Shown here in pieces: positions 8,983 to 19,223 of a DNA stretch of 53,176 bases. Position 1 is the first letter of the stretch. Every line of letters begins with the position of its first letter. Position numbers and translations under genes: made by a program. This stretch comes from Acidobacteriota bacterium (lineage in GTDB: Bacteria > Acidobacteriota > Blastocatellia > Pyrinomonadales > Pyrinomonadaceae): positions 1 through 53,176 of the forward strand of contig JAFAVK010000090.1 in the NCBI GenBank assembly GCA_019242475.1, read 5' to 3'. The notes below the pieces were generated by a model, which saw only the letters and a list, made by a program, of their open reading frames with translations, searched no databases and had not been told where the DNA came from.

Positions 8983-9960
8983 CTATCCCTCGCGCGGGTC
9001 GAGCATGATGAGGCGGTTGACGGGGTCGAAGCTGAGGCGGAAGGGGCGGAGCGCGTCGCGCCCGAGGATGACGGGCGCGCCCTTCTCTGCGCGCACGAGG
9101 AGGTCGGTCGGGACGCCGCGCAGCACGAGCGCGCCGACGCTCACCGTCGCCGCGCGCACGCGACGCGCGTGCACTTCCCCTCCCCCGAGGTCGCGCGAGC
9201 CGCGCCCGCGGCCCTCCGTCTGAAGTATGCCGAGAGTCCGTGCGGCCGATTCGTCAACGGCGAGGCCGAAGCCGGAGCCTGTGTCGAGCAGGGCGCGACG
9301 ACCTTCGGCGAGCATGACGAAGGGGCGGCGCGTGCCGCCTTCGGTGAGCCAGGGCACGACCGCGCCCCCGCGCGGCGAGTCAGAGGTGCGGAGCGGCCTT
9401 GTGCGCGGGTCGAAGAAGCTGAGTTCGCCCGCGGGAATGTCAATCGTGAAGCCGAGCGGGTAGAAGGCTTCCGAAGGGTCGAGGACGCCGTCCACGCCTT
9501 CGGGAAGTCCCCGCGCGACGACGAAGAGGCCGCGCGCGGGCAGAGTGTTCTCACGCGAGCCGAGCGCGAGCGTGCGGACAAAAGCCTTCTGCGCGCCGCC
9601 CGCGCTCGCGCCGCTCAGTCCGCCTATCTGGATGCCCCCGCTTCCGGCTTCGACCTCGACCCGCGCCTCGCCGGCCGCGCGCGAAGAGAGCAGAGTCGCG
9701 CCCGCGCCCGTGTCGATAGCGAAGTTGAAAGGCCCCGCGCCGTTGACCCACGTCCTGACGAGCAGGCCGCGCCCTTCGGACTCGCGGAAGCTGACGGGCG
9801 CCGGGAGCGCCGTCGTCCCGCGCGCCGCCACTCCCGCGCCCTGCCACAGACGGGAACGGGCGGCCCCAGCCTTCGCAGGGGTCGCCCGCCCGAAAGTCAG
9901 CAGCGCCAGGAGCAGAGCCGAAGTCACGCCCAGGAGGGCCTTCCTCAGAACTGCACGCAT
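8983..9960 (-). CDS. Exported retropepsin-like aspartic protease with two DTG lobes
   Basis: 325 residues with an N-terminal signal peptide (hydrophobic core about 7-24). Two active-site motifs occur: FAIDTGAGATLL with DTG at 83-85 and RALLDTGSGFGLAV with DTG at 226-228. Each is followed by a hydrophobic Gly-rich segment (GVDGVLDP and VILGRDALRPF), the usual psi-loop partner of aspartic peptidases. Most bacterial retropepsin-like proteins have one DTG and work as dimers. Two copies in one chain suggest an internally duplicated, pepsin-like monomer. It is likely periplasmic. It overlaps no neighbour and follows the glycine-zipper gene by about 15 bases, so the two may be co-transcribed. Confidence 0.82.
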   Translation of the reverse strand: MRAVLRKALLGVTSALLLALLTFGRATPAKAGAARSRLWQGAGVAARGTTALPAPVSFRESEGRGLLVRTWVNGAGPFNFAIDTGAGATLLSSRAAGEARVEVEAGSGGIQIGGLSGASAGGAQKAFVRTLALGSRENTLPARGLFVVARGLPEGVDGVLDPSEAFYPLGFTIDIPAGELSFFDPRTRPLRTSDSPRGGAVVPWLTEGGTRRPFVMLAEGRRALLDTGSGFGLAVDESAARTLGILQTEGRGRGSRDLGGGEVHARRVRAATVSVGALVLRGVPTDLLVRAEKGAPVILGRDALRPFRLSFDPVNRLIMLDPREG

Positions 9961-9974
9961 CGGCGTCGCCCTTC

Positions 9975-10568
9975 TTAGTAGTTGCGGTTGCGCTTACGAA
10001 TCTTGTACGTGTAGAGCGCCGAGCCGCCGCCGCCCGCGAGTGCGCCGATGCCCGCGCCCCTCTTGCCGCCGATGAGGCCGCCGAGCAGTGCGCCGCCGCC
10101 CGCGCCCATCGCCACCGTCAGCTTGTCGCGGTGCTTCTGCCAGAAGGAGCGGCCGCGGGTCTGGCCGTAGTCGTAGTAGACGCGGCGCGGGGCGCTGCTG
10201 CGGTAGACGGTGCGCGTCCGGGCCGGGGCCGCGCGGTCGATGACGCGCGTGGTCGTCGGCGCACCGGCCGCGGTCGTCAGATTCGAATCGCGGCAAGCAC
10301 TGACGCCCTCCATGAAGCCGTCCTTGAAGGCCGCGCGCTGCTCTTCGGTCATGTTCTTGGTCGCGTCGGCCAGCTCGTTATCGAGCATGGCCTTCTGCTC
10401 GTCGGCCGGGTTGACCGTGGTGGCCTCGCCCGCCACGAGCGGCTTCGGCGCCTCGGCCTTGGCGATCTCCGGGGTGTTGTTGCTCGGGCGCATCACGAAC
10501 GCGCCGACGGTGCCGCCGAGCAGTGCCGCCACGAGCGCCACGGGCAAAATCTTGTTCGTCGTCGTCAT
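9975..10568 (-). CDS. Exported glycine-zipper protein
   Basis: 197 residues. A membrane-spanning or signal segment (about 7-26) is followed by a charged helical region with a DATKNMTEEQRAAFKDGF stretch, a basic Tyr/Arg-rich segment, and a C-terminal glycine zipper (GAGGGALLGGLIGG, then GAGIGALAGGGG) of the YMGG/OmpA-like type that packs helices in membranes. It ends in a very basic tail (KIRKRNRNY). Function is unknown; envelope location is inferred. Confidence 0.8.
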   Translation of the reverse strand: MTTTNKILPVALVAALLGGTVGAFVMRPSNNTPEIAKAEAPKPLVAGEATTVNPADEQKAMLDNELADATKNMTEEQRAAFKDGFMEGVSACRDSNLTTAAGAPTTTRVIDRAAPARTRTVYRSSAPRRVYYDYGQTRGRSFWQKHRDKLTVAMGAGGGALLGGLIGGKRGAGIGALAGGGGSALYTYKIRKRNRNY

Positions 10569-10916
10569 GGGTCGGTGTCTCCTCTAGTCTCAAATAATCA
10601 TTTAGGACGCACGTGAATGAGCGTACACACCGGGGAGAGTGGCAACTGCCGTTCCTCTGCGAAGCGCGCCCGGCAGCACTCCCGACAATCTAGCAAACCT
10701 TGGCGGACTTGTGGTTAATCCAAGCGCGTCGCAACCGTTTTGTCTTCAAATTGTAAGAAGGGGCGTGCGTCGTCCGTACGTACTCGCACGACTGACGTAC
10801 ACGATATGGGGCTCCGCCCCGACGATATCCTCAACCGGTCGGGTTGGACGCCCCGTCAGTCCCGACGCTATAATCCGCGCTTGGTCAAAAAACCTTTGAG
10901 AGTTGAGCCGCGCGCA
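10569..10916. other. 348-base divergent intergenic region
   Basis: It separates the minus-strand glycine-zipper gene from the plus-strand aminotransferase. It contains a promoter for the latter (listed), a six-base inverted repeat CGTGCG / CGCACG at 10764-10800 around a CGTACGTAC core that could be an operator, and a short GGGGC / GCCCC hairpin at 10808-10820. No gene is evident. Confidence 0.5.
10844..10874 (+). promoter_or_regulatory. Sigma70-like promoter of the aminotransferase-thiL unit
   Basis: TTGGAC at 10844-10849 and a perfect TATAAT at 10869-10874, 19 bases apart. The predicted start of transcription is about 35 bases before the GTG start at 10917. Confidence 0.6.
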
Positions 10917-12086
10917 GTGTCTACGTCCGCTTCGGTCTTCCGCCTGTCGAGGCGGCTTGAGAACGTCGGGTTCTCCGACATCGTCAAAATCCGCAACAAG
11001 ATTCTGGAGCTGCGCGCAGGGGGCGCCCAGGTCTTCCAGTTCGAGGGCGGCGAGCCCTTCCTCGAAACGCCCGAGCCCATCAAGGAGGCGATGACGCGCG
11101 CGCTGGCCGAGAACCGCACGCGCTACGCCCCCTCCTCCGGCATCCCGGAGCTGCGCGCGGCCGTCGCCGAGAAGCTGCGCGAGCGCAACCGCATCCACGC
11201 GCGCGAGGAGGACGTGGTCGTCATGAACGGCGGCATGCAGGGGCTCTTCGCGGCCTTCCAGTCGGTCGTAGACCCGGGCGACGAGGTGCTCGTCTTCTCC
11301 CCCTTCTGGACGCCCATCCGCGACCTCATCGCGCACTGCGAGGGCAAGACCGTCCTCGTCCGCAGCACCGAGGCGCGGCGCGAGGGTTTTTACGAAACGC
11401 TCGCGCGCCACGCGACCGACAAGACGCGGGCCGTCTATTTCAACACGCCGCAGAACCCGACGGGCATCGTCTTCACGCGCGAGGAGGCCGAGGCGGTGGC
11501 GCGCTTCGCGCGGGAGCGCGACCTCGTCGTCCTCGCCGACGAGGCTTACGAAGACCTCGTCTACGAGGGCGAGCACTTCTCCATCGCCTCGCTCGAAGGG
11601 ATGTTCGAGCGGACGATAACGTGCTACACGCTCTCGAAGTCGTACGCGATGACGGGCTGGCGCATGGGCTACGCCGTGGCGGCCGAGCCCTGGATGACGG
11701 GCTTGAAGAAGTGCCTGCTCTACACGACGAACGGCGTCTCGACGCCTTCGCAGTGGGCGGCGCTCGCGGCCTTCGGCCTGCCCGCGGACTTCTATGAAAG
11801 CATCCGCCGTGCTTACCGGGAGCGGCGCGACCTGCTCGTCGCGGGGCTGTGCGAGCTGGGGCTCGCCTGCGACCCGCCGGCCGGCGCCTTCTACGCCTTC
11901 CCCGACGTTTCGCGGGTACACACGGACAGCCGCGCCGCCGCCGACATCCTGCTCGAACGCGCGCGGGTGGCGACCGTGCCCGGCGTCGTCTTCGGCGAGC
12001 ACGGCGAGAGTCACCTTCGCTTCTCCTTCTCGACCTCGCCCGAGACGATTCAGGCCGGCCTCGACTCCTTAAGGCGTAACCTTTAA
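10917..12086 (+). CDS. Pyridoxal-phosphate class I/II aminotransferase
   Basis: 389 residues with the fold-type I signatures: NTPQNPTGIVFTREEAE (carboxylate and PLP ring contact), VVLADEAYEDLVYEG, and the Schiff-base lysine near residue 241 in TLSKSYAMTGWRMGYAV. An arginine near the C-terminus (HLRFSFS) matches the substrate carboxylate-binding arginine. Substrate is not predictable from sequence; the family includes aspartate and aromatic aminotransferases. I chose GTG 10917 because the homologous fold starts there and the TATAAT box is just upstream; a longer frame from 10740 would run through the promoter. thiL starts 3 bases after the stop. Confidence 0.92.
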   Translation: MSTSASVFRLSRRLENVGFSDIVKIRNKILELRAGGAQVFQFEGGEPFLETPEPIKEAMTRALAENRTRYAPSSGIPELRAAVAEKLRERNRIHAREEDVVVMNGGMQGLFAAFQSVVDPGDEVLVFSPFWTPIRDLIAHCEGKTVLVRSTEARREGFYETLARHATDKTRAVYFNTPQNPTGIVFTREEAEAVARFARERDLVVLADEAYEDLVYEGEHFSIASLEGMFERTITCYTLSKSYAMTGWRMGYAVAAEPWMTGLKKCLLYTTNGVSTPSQWAALAAFGLPADFYESIRRAYRERRDLLVAGLCELGLACDPPAGAFYAFPDVSRVHTDSRAAADILLERARVATVPGVVFGEHGESHLRFSFSTSPETIQAGLDSLRRNL

Positions 12087-12089
12087 GCG

Positions 12090-13136
12090 ATGAACGGCGG
12101 CGGCGAGTTCGACTTCATCGAGCGCGTCAGACGCCGGGAACTCGCGCGCTCCGTTCAAGAAAAACACACATCACTCGTCACTCGTCACTCGTCACTTCTC
12201 AAAGGCATCGGCGACGACGCCGCGGTGCTGCGGCCGCGCGCGGGTTTTGACTTAATCATCACGACGGATTTACTGGTCGAGGGCGTTGACTTCCGGCTTG
12301 AAAAGGGTTGGACTTCGCCGCGCGACCTGGGGCACAGGGCGCTGGCCGTGTCTCTGTCGGACGCGGCGGCGATGGGGGCACGTCCGCGCTTCTGCCTGCT
12401 CTCGGTCGGCGTGCCGCGGGCGCTGTGGCGTGGGCGTTTCCTGGATGAGTTTTATGAAGGCGTGCGCGCCCTGGCCGACGTGCACGGCGTGCGGATCATC
12501 GGCGGCGACACTTCGCGGACGCCGGGGGGCGTCGTCATCGATTCAATCGTGCTGGGCGAGGTGCGGCGGGGGCGCGCGTTGGCGCGCGGCGGGGCGCGCG
12601 CGGGCGACCAGATTTTTGTGACCGGCGCGCTGGGCGGGGCCGCGGGCGGGTTGAAGATGCTTGAGAGTGGTGCGGTACGAACGTCGCGCGGGCGTGCCGG
12701 GCGCGGGCTCCTCCTGCGGCAGCGGAGGCCCGAGCCGCGCGTCGAGTGGGGCGCGCTGCTCTCGGAGAAGGGGCTCGCCACGTCTTTGATAGATTTGAGC
12801 GACGGGCTCTCGTCAGACCTCGCGCACGTCTGCCGCGAGAGCGGCGTCGGCGCGCGCGTGGAGGCCGCGAGCCTGCCCGTTGACCCTTTGCTCGCGCGGG
12901 CGGGCGTGGGCGCGGACGAGGCGCTCAGACTCGCGCTCGACGGCGGCGAGGATTTTGAACTCCTCTTCACCGCCGACCCGCGCCGTGCTTCCCGGCTCCC
13001 GCGCGAGGTCGGCGGCGTGCCCGTCACGCGCGTCGGCGAGGTCACGGGCGAGCGTAGCAAGGTGCGACTCGTCCGGGACGGGCGCGCGACTCTGCTCAAG
13101 CCCGGCGGCTTCGAACACTTCCGCCGGGACGCTTGA
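12090..13136 (+). CDS. thiL: Thiamine-monophosphate kinase, with a repeat-encoded insertion
   Basis: 348 residues. ThiL phosphorylates thiamine monophosphate to the diphosphate cofactor using ATP. Motifs are LKGIGDDAAVL (about 37-47), TTDLLVEGVDF, a GGDTSRTPGG loop, DLSDGLSSDLAHV and a GGEDFELLF segment, all conserved metal and substrate ligands of the PurM-like fold. The segment TSLVTRHSSLL (27-37), just before the first metal motif, is encoded by a TCACTCG heptamer tandem repeat (12171-12197) and looks like an insertion relative to the family. It begins 3 bases after the aminotransferase stop, so they are very likely an operon. Confidence 0.94.
   Translation: MNGGGEFDFIERVRRRELARSVQEKHTSLVTRHSSLLKGIGDDAAVLRPRAGFDLIITTDLLVEGVDFRLEKGWTSPRDLGHRALAVSLSDAAAMGARPRFCLLSVGVPRALWRGRFLDEFYEGVRALADVHGVRIIGGDTSRTPGGVVIDSIVLGEVRRGRALARGGARAGDQIFVTGALGGAAGGLKMLESGAVRTSRGRAGRGLLLRQRRPEPRVEWGALLSEKGLATSLIDLSDGLSSDLAHVCRESGVGARVEAASLPVDPLLARAGVGADEALRLALDGGEDFELLFTADPRRASRLPREVGGVPVTRVGEVTGERSKVRLVRDGRATLLKPGGFEHFRRDA
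12171..12197 (+). repeat. Heptamer tandem repeat inside thiL
   Basis: Three perfect TCACTCG units and a fourth diverging unit (TCACTTC) run through the coding sequence of thiL in frame. Since seven is not a multiple of three, successive units are read in different frames, giving Ser-Leu-Val-Thr-Arg-His-Ser-Ser-Leu. No inverted copy is nearby. Confidence 0.85.
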
Positions 13137-13140
13137 GGAA

Positions 13141-13172
13141 TTTGAAATCTCAAATTTCAAATTTGAGATTGT
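13141..13172. repeat. Heptamer repeat with 12-bp palindrome after thiL
   Basis: TTTGAAA, TCTCAAA, TTTCAAA, TTTGAGA in succession (period seven). Positions 13146-13157 and 13159-13170 are exact inverted copies around a single base. AT-rich in a very GC-rich context. It sits right after the thiL stop. Confidence 0.85.
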
Positions 13173-13255
13173 TTGACTGGCCGTCCGTCCTTGCCTAGAC
13201 TCTCACACACGAAGTGCTCCCCGGCCCGAGTCCAGTCCTGGTAAGGAGGAACAGC

Positions 13256-13729
13256 ATGATTCTCTACGGCCTTCGCCTTCTCGTCGCGCTCCTGACCTTC
13301 GCGGTCGGCGTCGCCGCCGCGTGGCTCTTCAACTTCAAGTCCGCGCCCGCGCCGGTCACCCTCGCGGAGCGCGACGTCACGACCGTCTCCTTCATCGACC
13401 GCGAAGGGAAGGTGCGGGAGGAGATGCCGCAGTCATGCGACGGCCGGCGCGTCCTCTTCGGCGGCATCCTCCAGTCGAAGACCATCAACGAGTCCTCGCC
13501 CGCCTACCCCAAGTACGGGAAGGCCGCGCGCGTGAGCGGCAAGGTCGTCGTGAAGGTCTTGGTTGACGAGGACGGCAGGGTCTTGAAGGCCCACGCCCAG
13601 GCCGGCTTCGGGATGCTCCCCGAGGCGGCCGAGAAGGACGCGCTCGAAACCCGCCTCACGCCGACGCGGCTCTCGGGCGAGCCGGTGCGGGTCGCCGGCT
13701 ACATCATGTACGACTTCGTGCTCGACTAA
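13256..13729 (+). CDS. TonB C-terminal-domain exported protein
   Basis: 157 residues: an N-terminal membrane anchor (about 2-24, ending before FKSAPAP), a linker, and a TonB-like C-terminal domain (SGKVVVKVLVDEDGRVLKA, then EKDALETRLTPTRLSGEPV and a final YIMYDFVLD strand). Energy-transducing TonB proteins bridge inner-membrane ExbBD to outer-membrane receptors, but this one is short and has no Pro/Lys-rich periplasm-spanning stretch, so a role in carrying energy is doubtful. A strong AAGGAGG is six bases before the ATG. Confidence 0.82.
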   Translation: MILYGLRLLVALLTFAVGVAAAWLFNFKSAPAPVTLAERDVTTVSFIDREGKVREEMPQSCDGRRVLFGGILQSKTINESSPAYPKYGKAARVSGKVVVKVLVDEDGRVLKAHAQAGFGMLPEAAEKDALETRLTPTRLSGEPVRVAGYIMYDFVLD

Positions 13730-13812
13730 ATCGGACTCAGGAGGGCGCGCCGACACGGAAGCCCGCGTGGGACGGCGGGCGGCGCGCTCTTCGTTCTCCT
13801 TTTCAACGACAG

Positions 13813-15216
<1,404 letters not shown>

Positions 15217-15243
15217 TCCTAACGGTGAGGCAATAGTTCTTTC

Positions 15244-16320
15244 ATGCTAGTGCTCGGAATTGAAAGCTCCTGCGACGAGACGGCGGCAGCGCTGGTGCGC
15301 GACGGCCGCGAGATGTTGTCGTCGGTCATCTCTTCGCAGGTCGAGATACACAAACGGTTCGGCGGCGTAGTGCCGGAGCTGGCCTCGCGCGAGCACCTCG
15401 ACAAGATCGTGCCCGTCGTCGAGGAGGCTTTCGCGCGCGCGGGCGTGGGCCAGGACGAGATCGACGGCATCGCCGTCACGCGGGGGCCGGGCCTCGTCGG
15501 CTCGCTCCTCGTCGGGCTCTCATTCGCGAAGGCGATGGCCTACGCGCTCGAAAAACCGTTCGTCGGCGTCAACCATATCGAGGGGCACATCTACTCGGTC
15601 GTCTTCGACAACCCGCCGCTCGAGTACCCGGCCTTCGCGCTCGTCGTCTCGGGCGGCCACACCAACCTCTTCCTCGTGCCCGAGCCCGGCCGCTACCGCG
15701 TGCTCGCGCGCACGCGCGACGACGCCGCGGGCGAGGCTTACGACAAGGTGGCGAAGATGCTCGGGCTCGGCTACCCCGGCGGGCCAATCATCGAGCGTCT
15801 AGCGCGCGAGGGCGACCCGCGCGCCGTCAAGTTCAGTCTGCCGCGGATGGGCGACGGCCTGCCCGACTTCAGCTTCAGCGGCCTGAAGACCGCCGTCTCG
15901 AAGCACGTCCGCGAGACCGGCCTCAAGCCCGTGGCCGAGGGCGAGGAGCCCTCGCAGGCCGTGAAGGATTTGGCCGCGAGTTTCCAGAGCGTGGTCATCC
16001 GCTCGCTCGTCGGCACGACCGAGCGGCTCGCGGGGGAGCACAAGCCCCGCGCGCTCATCGTCGCCGGCGGCGTGGCCTGCAACGAGGCCCTGCGCGAGGC
16101 TTCGCGCGAGCTGGGGCGGAGGATCGGCGTGCCCGCCTATTTCCCCTCGCGCCACCTCTCGACCGACAACGCCGCGATGATCGCCGCCGCCGGCACCGTC
16201 AAGCTTCAGGCTGGCCTGAGCGACGGCCTCGACCTCGACGCGGACGTTTCGCTCCGCCTCCAGAACGTCGGCCTCGAAGAGGACGCACGCGCCCGCGGCC
16301 ACATACATTACAGGCTTTAA
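15244..16320 (+). CDS. tsaD: tRNA N6-threonylcarbamoyladenosine transferase
   Basis: 358 residues with the full Kae1/TsaD signature: MLVLGIESSCDETAAALV, the iron/zinc-binding HIEGHIYSV (His residues about 109 and 113), VSGGHTNLFLV, the nucleotide-binding GEAYDKVAKMLGLGYPGGP and ASFQSVV, and VAGGVACNEALR. It transfers threonylcarbamoyl to A37 of ANN-decoding tRNAs together with TsaB, TsaE and TsaC, none of which is in this window. Closely follows cysS. Confidence 0.98.
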   Translation: MLVLGIESSCDETAAALVRDGREMLSSVISSQVEIHKRFGGVVPELASREHLDKIVPVVEEAFARAGVGQDEIDGIAVTRGPGLVGSLLVGLSFAKAMAYALEKPFVGVNHIEGHIYSVVFDNPPLEYPAFALVVSGGHTNLFLVPEPGRYRVLARTRDDAAGEAYDKVAKMLGLGYPGGPIIERLAREGDPRAVKFSLPRMGDGLPDFSFSGLKTAVSKHVRETGLKPVAEGEEPSQAVKDLAASFQSVVIRSLVGTTERLAGEHKPRALIVAGGVACNEALREASRELGRRIGVPAYFPSRHLSTDNAAMIAAAGTVKLQAGLSDGLDLDADVSLRLQNVGLEEDARARGHIHYRL

Positions 16321-16351
16321 GCAGTAGCCCAACCACCCTCGCTTTCACACG

Positions 16352-16756
16352 ATGAAACGTTTGCATCTCGTCGTCGGGGTGGCGACCCTGCTCGCCTTCC
16401 TCCTGACCGGGCAGTACATGAACTACCTGCACGTGCGGACGGGCGTGCTGGGCGAGACGGCGCGCGCGATGTTCCGTTCGCGCCACATCTACCTGCTGCT
16501 GGCGGGGCTCGTGAACCTGGGACTCGGGTCTTACTTCCGAAACCGCGAGCGCGGCTGGCGGAGGGGCTTACAGACGCTCGGGTCGGCGCTCGTCGTCGTC
16601 GCGCCTGCGCTGATGCTGGCCGCCTTCTTCACGGAGCCGGGCGAGCCGGGGCTGAAGCGCCACTTCACGCTGCCGGCGATTATCATCATTTCGACGGGGA
16701 CGCTGCTGCACGCGCTGAGCGGGTTGAGGCCGGGCGCGGCGGCCCAGACAGACTGA
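16352..16756 (+). CDS. Small inner-membrane protein of unknown function
   Basis: 134 residues with about four hydrophobic segments (7-24, 48-64, 79-97, 111-126) separated by short basic loops such as RNRERGWRRG. No recognised motif. It follows tsaD by 31 bases and ends at a terminator hairpin. Probably the last gene of the cysS-tsaD transcript. Confidence 0.7.
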   Translation: MKRLHLVVGVATLLAFLLTGQYMNYLHVRTGVLGETARAMFRSRHIYLLLAGLVNLGLGSYFRNRERGWRRGLQTLGSALVVVAPALMLAAFFTEPGEPGLKRHFTLPAIIIISTGTLLHALSGLRPGAAAQTD

Positions 16757-16799
16757 AGGCCGCCCGGCTTCACTAAGAGCGAGGGAGCCGGACGGCCTT
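16756..16799. terminator. Terminator hairpin between convergent genes
   Basis: AAGGCCGCCCGGCT and AGCCGGACGGCCTT pair over 14 positions with one mismatch; the loop is 16 bases. It lies between the plus-strand membrane protein and the minus-strand exported protein and may serve both. The T-run is short. Confidence 0.65.
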
Positions 16800-16872
16800 C
16801 GTCATGCCGCGCGTCAGCGGATTCTCCCGAGGGAGATCGACGCCGACGGGCGGCAATCTTTTCAACTTCGCT

Positions 16873-17238
16873 TCAATCCCTGGCCGAGGCGAGCGTCTCG
16901 CCGGGCTGCTCGCCGATGACGATGCGGCGCGCGAACTTCATCTGGCTCGAAGGGTCGAGTTCGACCGTCACCACGTCGCCGACGCGCAGTTTCTTCAGCT
17001 CGACGCGCTTGCCGCGCAGCGTGACGTGCGTGTCGGCCGCGTCGGTGGCGATGACGTGCTCGACGCCCGTGCGGGCGACGATGGAGATGTGGCTGTCGTT
17101 GACCTCGACGACCTTCGCGTCAACTTTGCGCACGTCCGTGTCCTCTGCGCCGTTCGAGGCGGCGAGCACCGGCGCGTAGGCCGCGAGCGTTAACACGACC
17201 GCGATTAAACTGGCGAGGCTGCGTCTTCTCATCTTCAA
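16873..17238 (-). CDS. Small exported beta-strand protein
   Basis: 121 residues: a signal peptide (basic MKMRRRS, hydrophobic core to AYAPVLA, cleavage near 26) and a mature domain of alternating short strands (KVDAKVVEVNDSHISIVA, HVIATDAADTHVTLRG, VGDVVTVELD), which looks like an OB/DUF5666-like small beta-barrel. Function unknown. It is transcribed divergently from the first CRTAC1-like gene. Confidence 0.72.
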   Translation of the reverse strand: MKMRRRSLASLIAVVLTLAAYAPVLAASNGAEDTDVRKVDAKVVEVNDSHISIVARTGVEHVIATDAADTHVTLRGKRVELKKLRVGDVVTVELDPSSQMKFARRIVIGEQPGETLASARD

Positions 17239-17418
17239 GGCTCCTGTGACCGACCGTCAAAGGCTTTCGTCTTAACTGTCCACGGCAACCGATATGCCGC
17301 GCCGTCTCTAAGTGCTAATCGCGTAAAAAATCCTGAAAAAGTATCACCCCGGCTCCGAGACGCCGCCCGCAGGCTTGTCCGCTTGTACGGCGTGAGGACG
17401 TTTTGTTACGGTACAGGC

Positions 17419-19212
17419 ATGGCCGCGACGCCCCAGGGCAAAGTGTCGAAATCGCTCCGCTATCTTTTCGTGCTCGCGCTCGCGCACCTCTGCGCCGCGG
17501 CGCCGCAGGCGCGCCAGACTCCCGCGCCGCAGCAGCCCCCCGCGCAGCGCACGGGCCGCTCTTACGACACGGCGCCGCCCACACGCCGCGCCGCGCCGCC
17601 CGCGCCCCAATCCCCTTCCCCCGTCGTCTTCACGGACGTGACGGCGCAGGTCGGCATCAACTTCAAGCACGCCGCCTCGCACACCTCGCAGAAGTACCTG
17701 CCCGAGACGATGGGCGCGGGCGTCGCGCTCTTCGACTTCGACGGGGACGGCCGCCTCGACATCTTCTTCACCAACGGCGCGCTCCTCTCCAACCCGATGC
17801 CGAAGGGGGCCGCGCCCGACAAGCGCGACCCGCGCTTCTGGAACCGCCTGTATCACCAGAAGCCGGACGGCACCTTCGAGGACGTGACCGAGCGCGCGGG
17901 GCTGCAAGGCTCCGGCTACTCGATGGGCGCGGCGGCCGCGGACTTCGACGGCGACGGGCGCGCGGACATCTACGTCGCGGCCTACGGCGGCGAGGGGCGC
18001 CTCTACCGCAACCGCGGCGACGGGACGTTCGAGGACGTGACGCAGAAGTTGAAGGCCGCGGTGCCGGGCTGGGGGACGAGCGCGGGCTGGCTCGACTACG
18101 ACCGCGACGGCCGGCTCGACCTCTACGTCACGCGCTACATGGACTGGGACTTCGAACGCGGCTCGCTCTACTGCGGCTCGCCGCAGGTGCGCGCCTATTG
18201 CCACCCGGACAACTTCAAAGGTGCCGCGCCCGTCCTCCTTCATCAGAAAGCGGACGGCACCTTCGAGGACGTGAGTGCGCGCGCAGGCGTCGCAGACCCC
18301 GAAGGCAAGGGGCTCGGCGTCGCCTTCGCGGACTTCGACGGAGACGGCTGGACGGACATCTTTCAGGCGAACGACAACGCGCGGCAGTTCCTCTTCCGCA
18401 ACAAGGGGGACGGCACGTTCGAGGAGATGGGGCTGCTCGCGGGCGTCGGCTTTGACGAGAACGGGAAGGCTTTCGCGGGGATGGGCGTGGACGCCGCCGA
18501 CTACGACAACGACGGCCGCGTGGACGTTCTCGTCACCGCGCTCTCGAACGAGACCTACCCGCTCTTCCGCAACAACGGCGACATGAGCTTCTCTTACGCG
18601 ACGGGCACGACGGGCCTCGGCCCCATCACCATCCCGTACTCGGGCTGGGGCGCGCGCTTCGCGGACTTCGACGCGGACGGCTTGCGCGACATCTTCGTCG
18701 CGCAGGGGCACGTCCTCGACACCATCGAGCAGACGACCGGCTTCCTCCTCTACAAACAGCCGCCGCTACTCCTGCGCAACACGGGCAGGACGTTCGTCAA
18801 CGTCTCCGAGTCGGCCGGCCTCAAAACCCCGCTCGCCGCCCGCGGCGCGGCCTTCGGCGACATTGATAACGACGGCGACACGGACGTGGTGCTCGCGCAG
18901 ACGGACGGCCCGGCGCTCGTCCTGCGTAACTCGGGGGCGAAGAACCACTGGCTCGGCCTGACGCTCGTCGGCACAGGGATGAACAGACAGGGGCTCGGGG
19001 CGCGCGTCGTCGTGACGGACTCGGCGGGCGCGCGCCAGGTCTTTGACGTGACGGGCGCGGGCAGTTATCTTTCCACCAACGACACGCGCCTGCTCGTCGG
19101 TCTCGGAAGTAAGACCGGCGTCCGCACGGTCGAGGTTCGCTGGCCCGGAGGCAAAGTCCAGACGCTCAACTCCCCGGCGGTTGACTCTTATCTGACTGTT
19201 CAAGAGAAGTAG
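17419..19212 (+). CDS. CRTAC1-like FG-GAP/ASPIC-UnbV exported protein (first copy)
   Basis: 597 residues: signal peptide (about 11-27), then a seven-bladed-type propeller of FG-GAP/VCBS repeats with calcium-binding loops (FDFDGDGRLDIFF, ADFDGDGRADIYVA, DYDRDGRLDLYVT, ADFDGDGWTDIFQ, DYDNDGRVDVLVT, IDNDGDTDVV), and a C-terminal ASPIC/UnbV domain (NHWLGLTLVG to VEVRWPGGKVQ). The family is exported and resembles cartilage acidic protein 1; biochemical role is unknown, possibly surface carbohydrate or protein binding. I chose ATG 17419, which gives a clean signal peptide. A close paralogue follows 300 bases later. Confidence 0.9.
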   Translation: MAATPQGKVSKSLRYLFVLALAHLCAAAPQARQTPAPQQPPAQRTGRSYDTAPPTRRAAPPAPQSPSPVVFTDVTAQVGINFKHAASHTSQKYLPETMGAGVALFDFDGDGRLDIFFTNGALLSNPMPKGAAPDKRDPRFWNRLYHQKPDGTFEDVTERAGLQGSGYSMGAAAADFDGDGRADIYVAAYGGEGRLYRNRGDGTFEDVTQKLKAAVPGWGTSAGWLDYDRDGRLDLYVTRYMDWDFERGSLYCGSPQVRAYCHPDNFKGAAPVLLHQKADGTFEDVSARAGVADPEGKGLGVAFADFDGDGWTDIFQANDNARQFLFRNKGDGTFEEMGLLAGVGFDENGKAFAGMGVDAADYDNDGRVDVLVTALSNETYPLFRNNGDMSFSYATGTTGLGPITIPYSGWGARFADFDADGLRDIFVAQGHVLDTIEQTTGFLLYKQPPLLLRNTGRTFVNVSESAGLKTPLAARGAAFGDIDNDGDTDVVLAQTDGPALVLRNSGAKNHWLGLTLVGTGMNRQGLGARVVVTDSAGARQVFDVTGAGSYLSTNDTRLLVGLGSKTGVRTVEVRWPGGKVQTLNSPAVDSYLTVQEK

Positions 19213-19223
19213 ACGGCCGCCTC

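Noticed and set aside
17344..18711. 455-codon minus-strand frame opposite the first CRTAC1-like gene
   Set aside because: The repetitive calcium-loop codons keep the opposite strand open. No signal peptide, motif or ribosome binding site.
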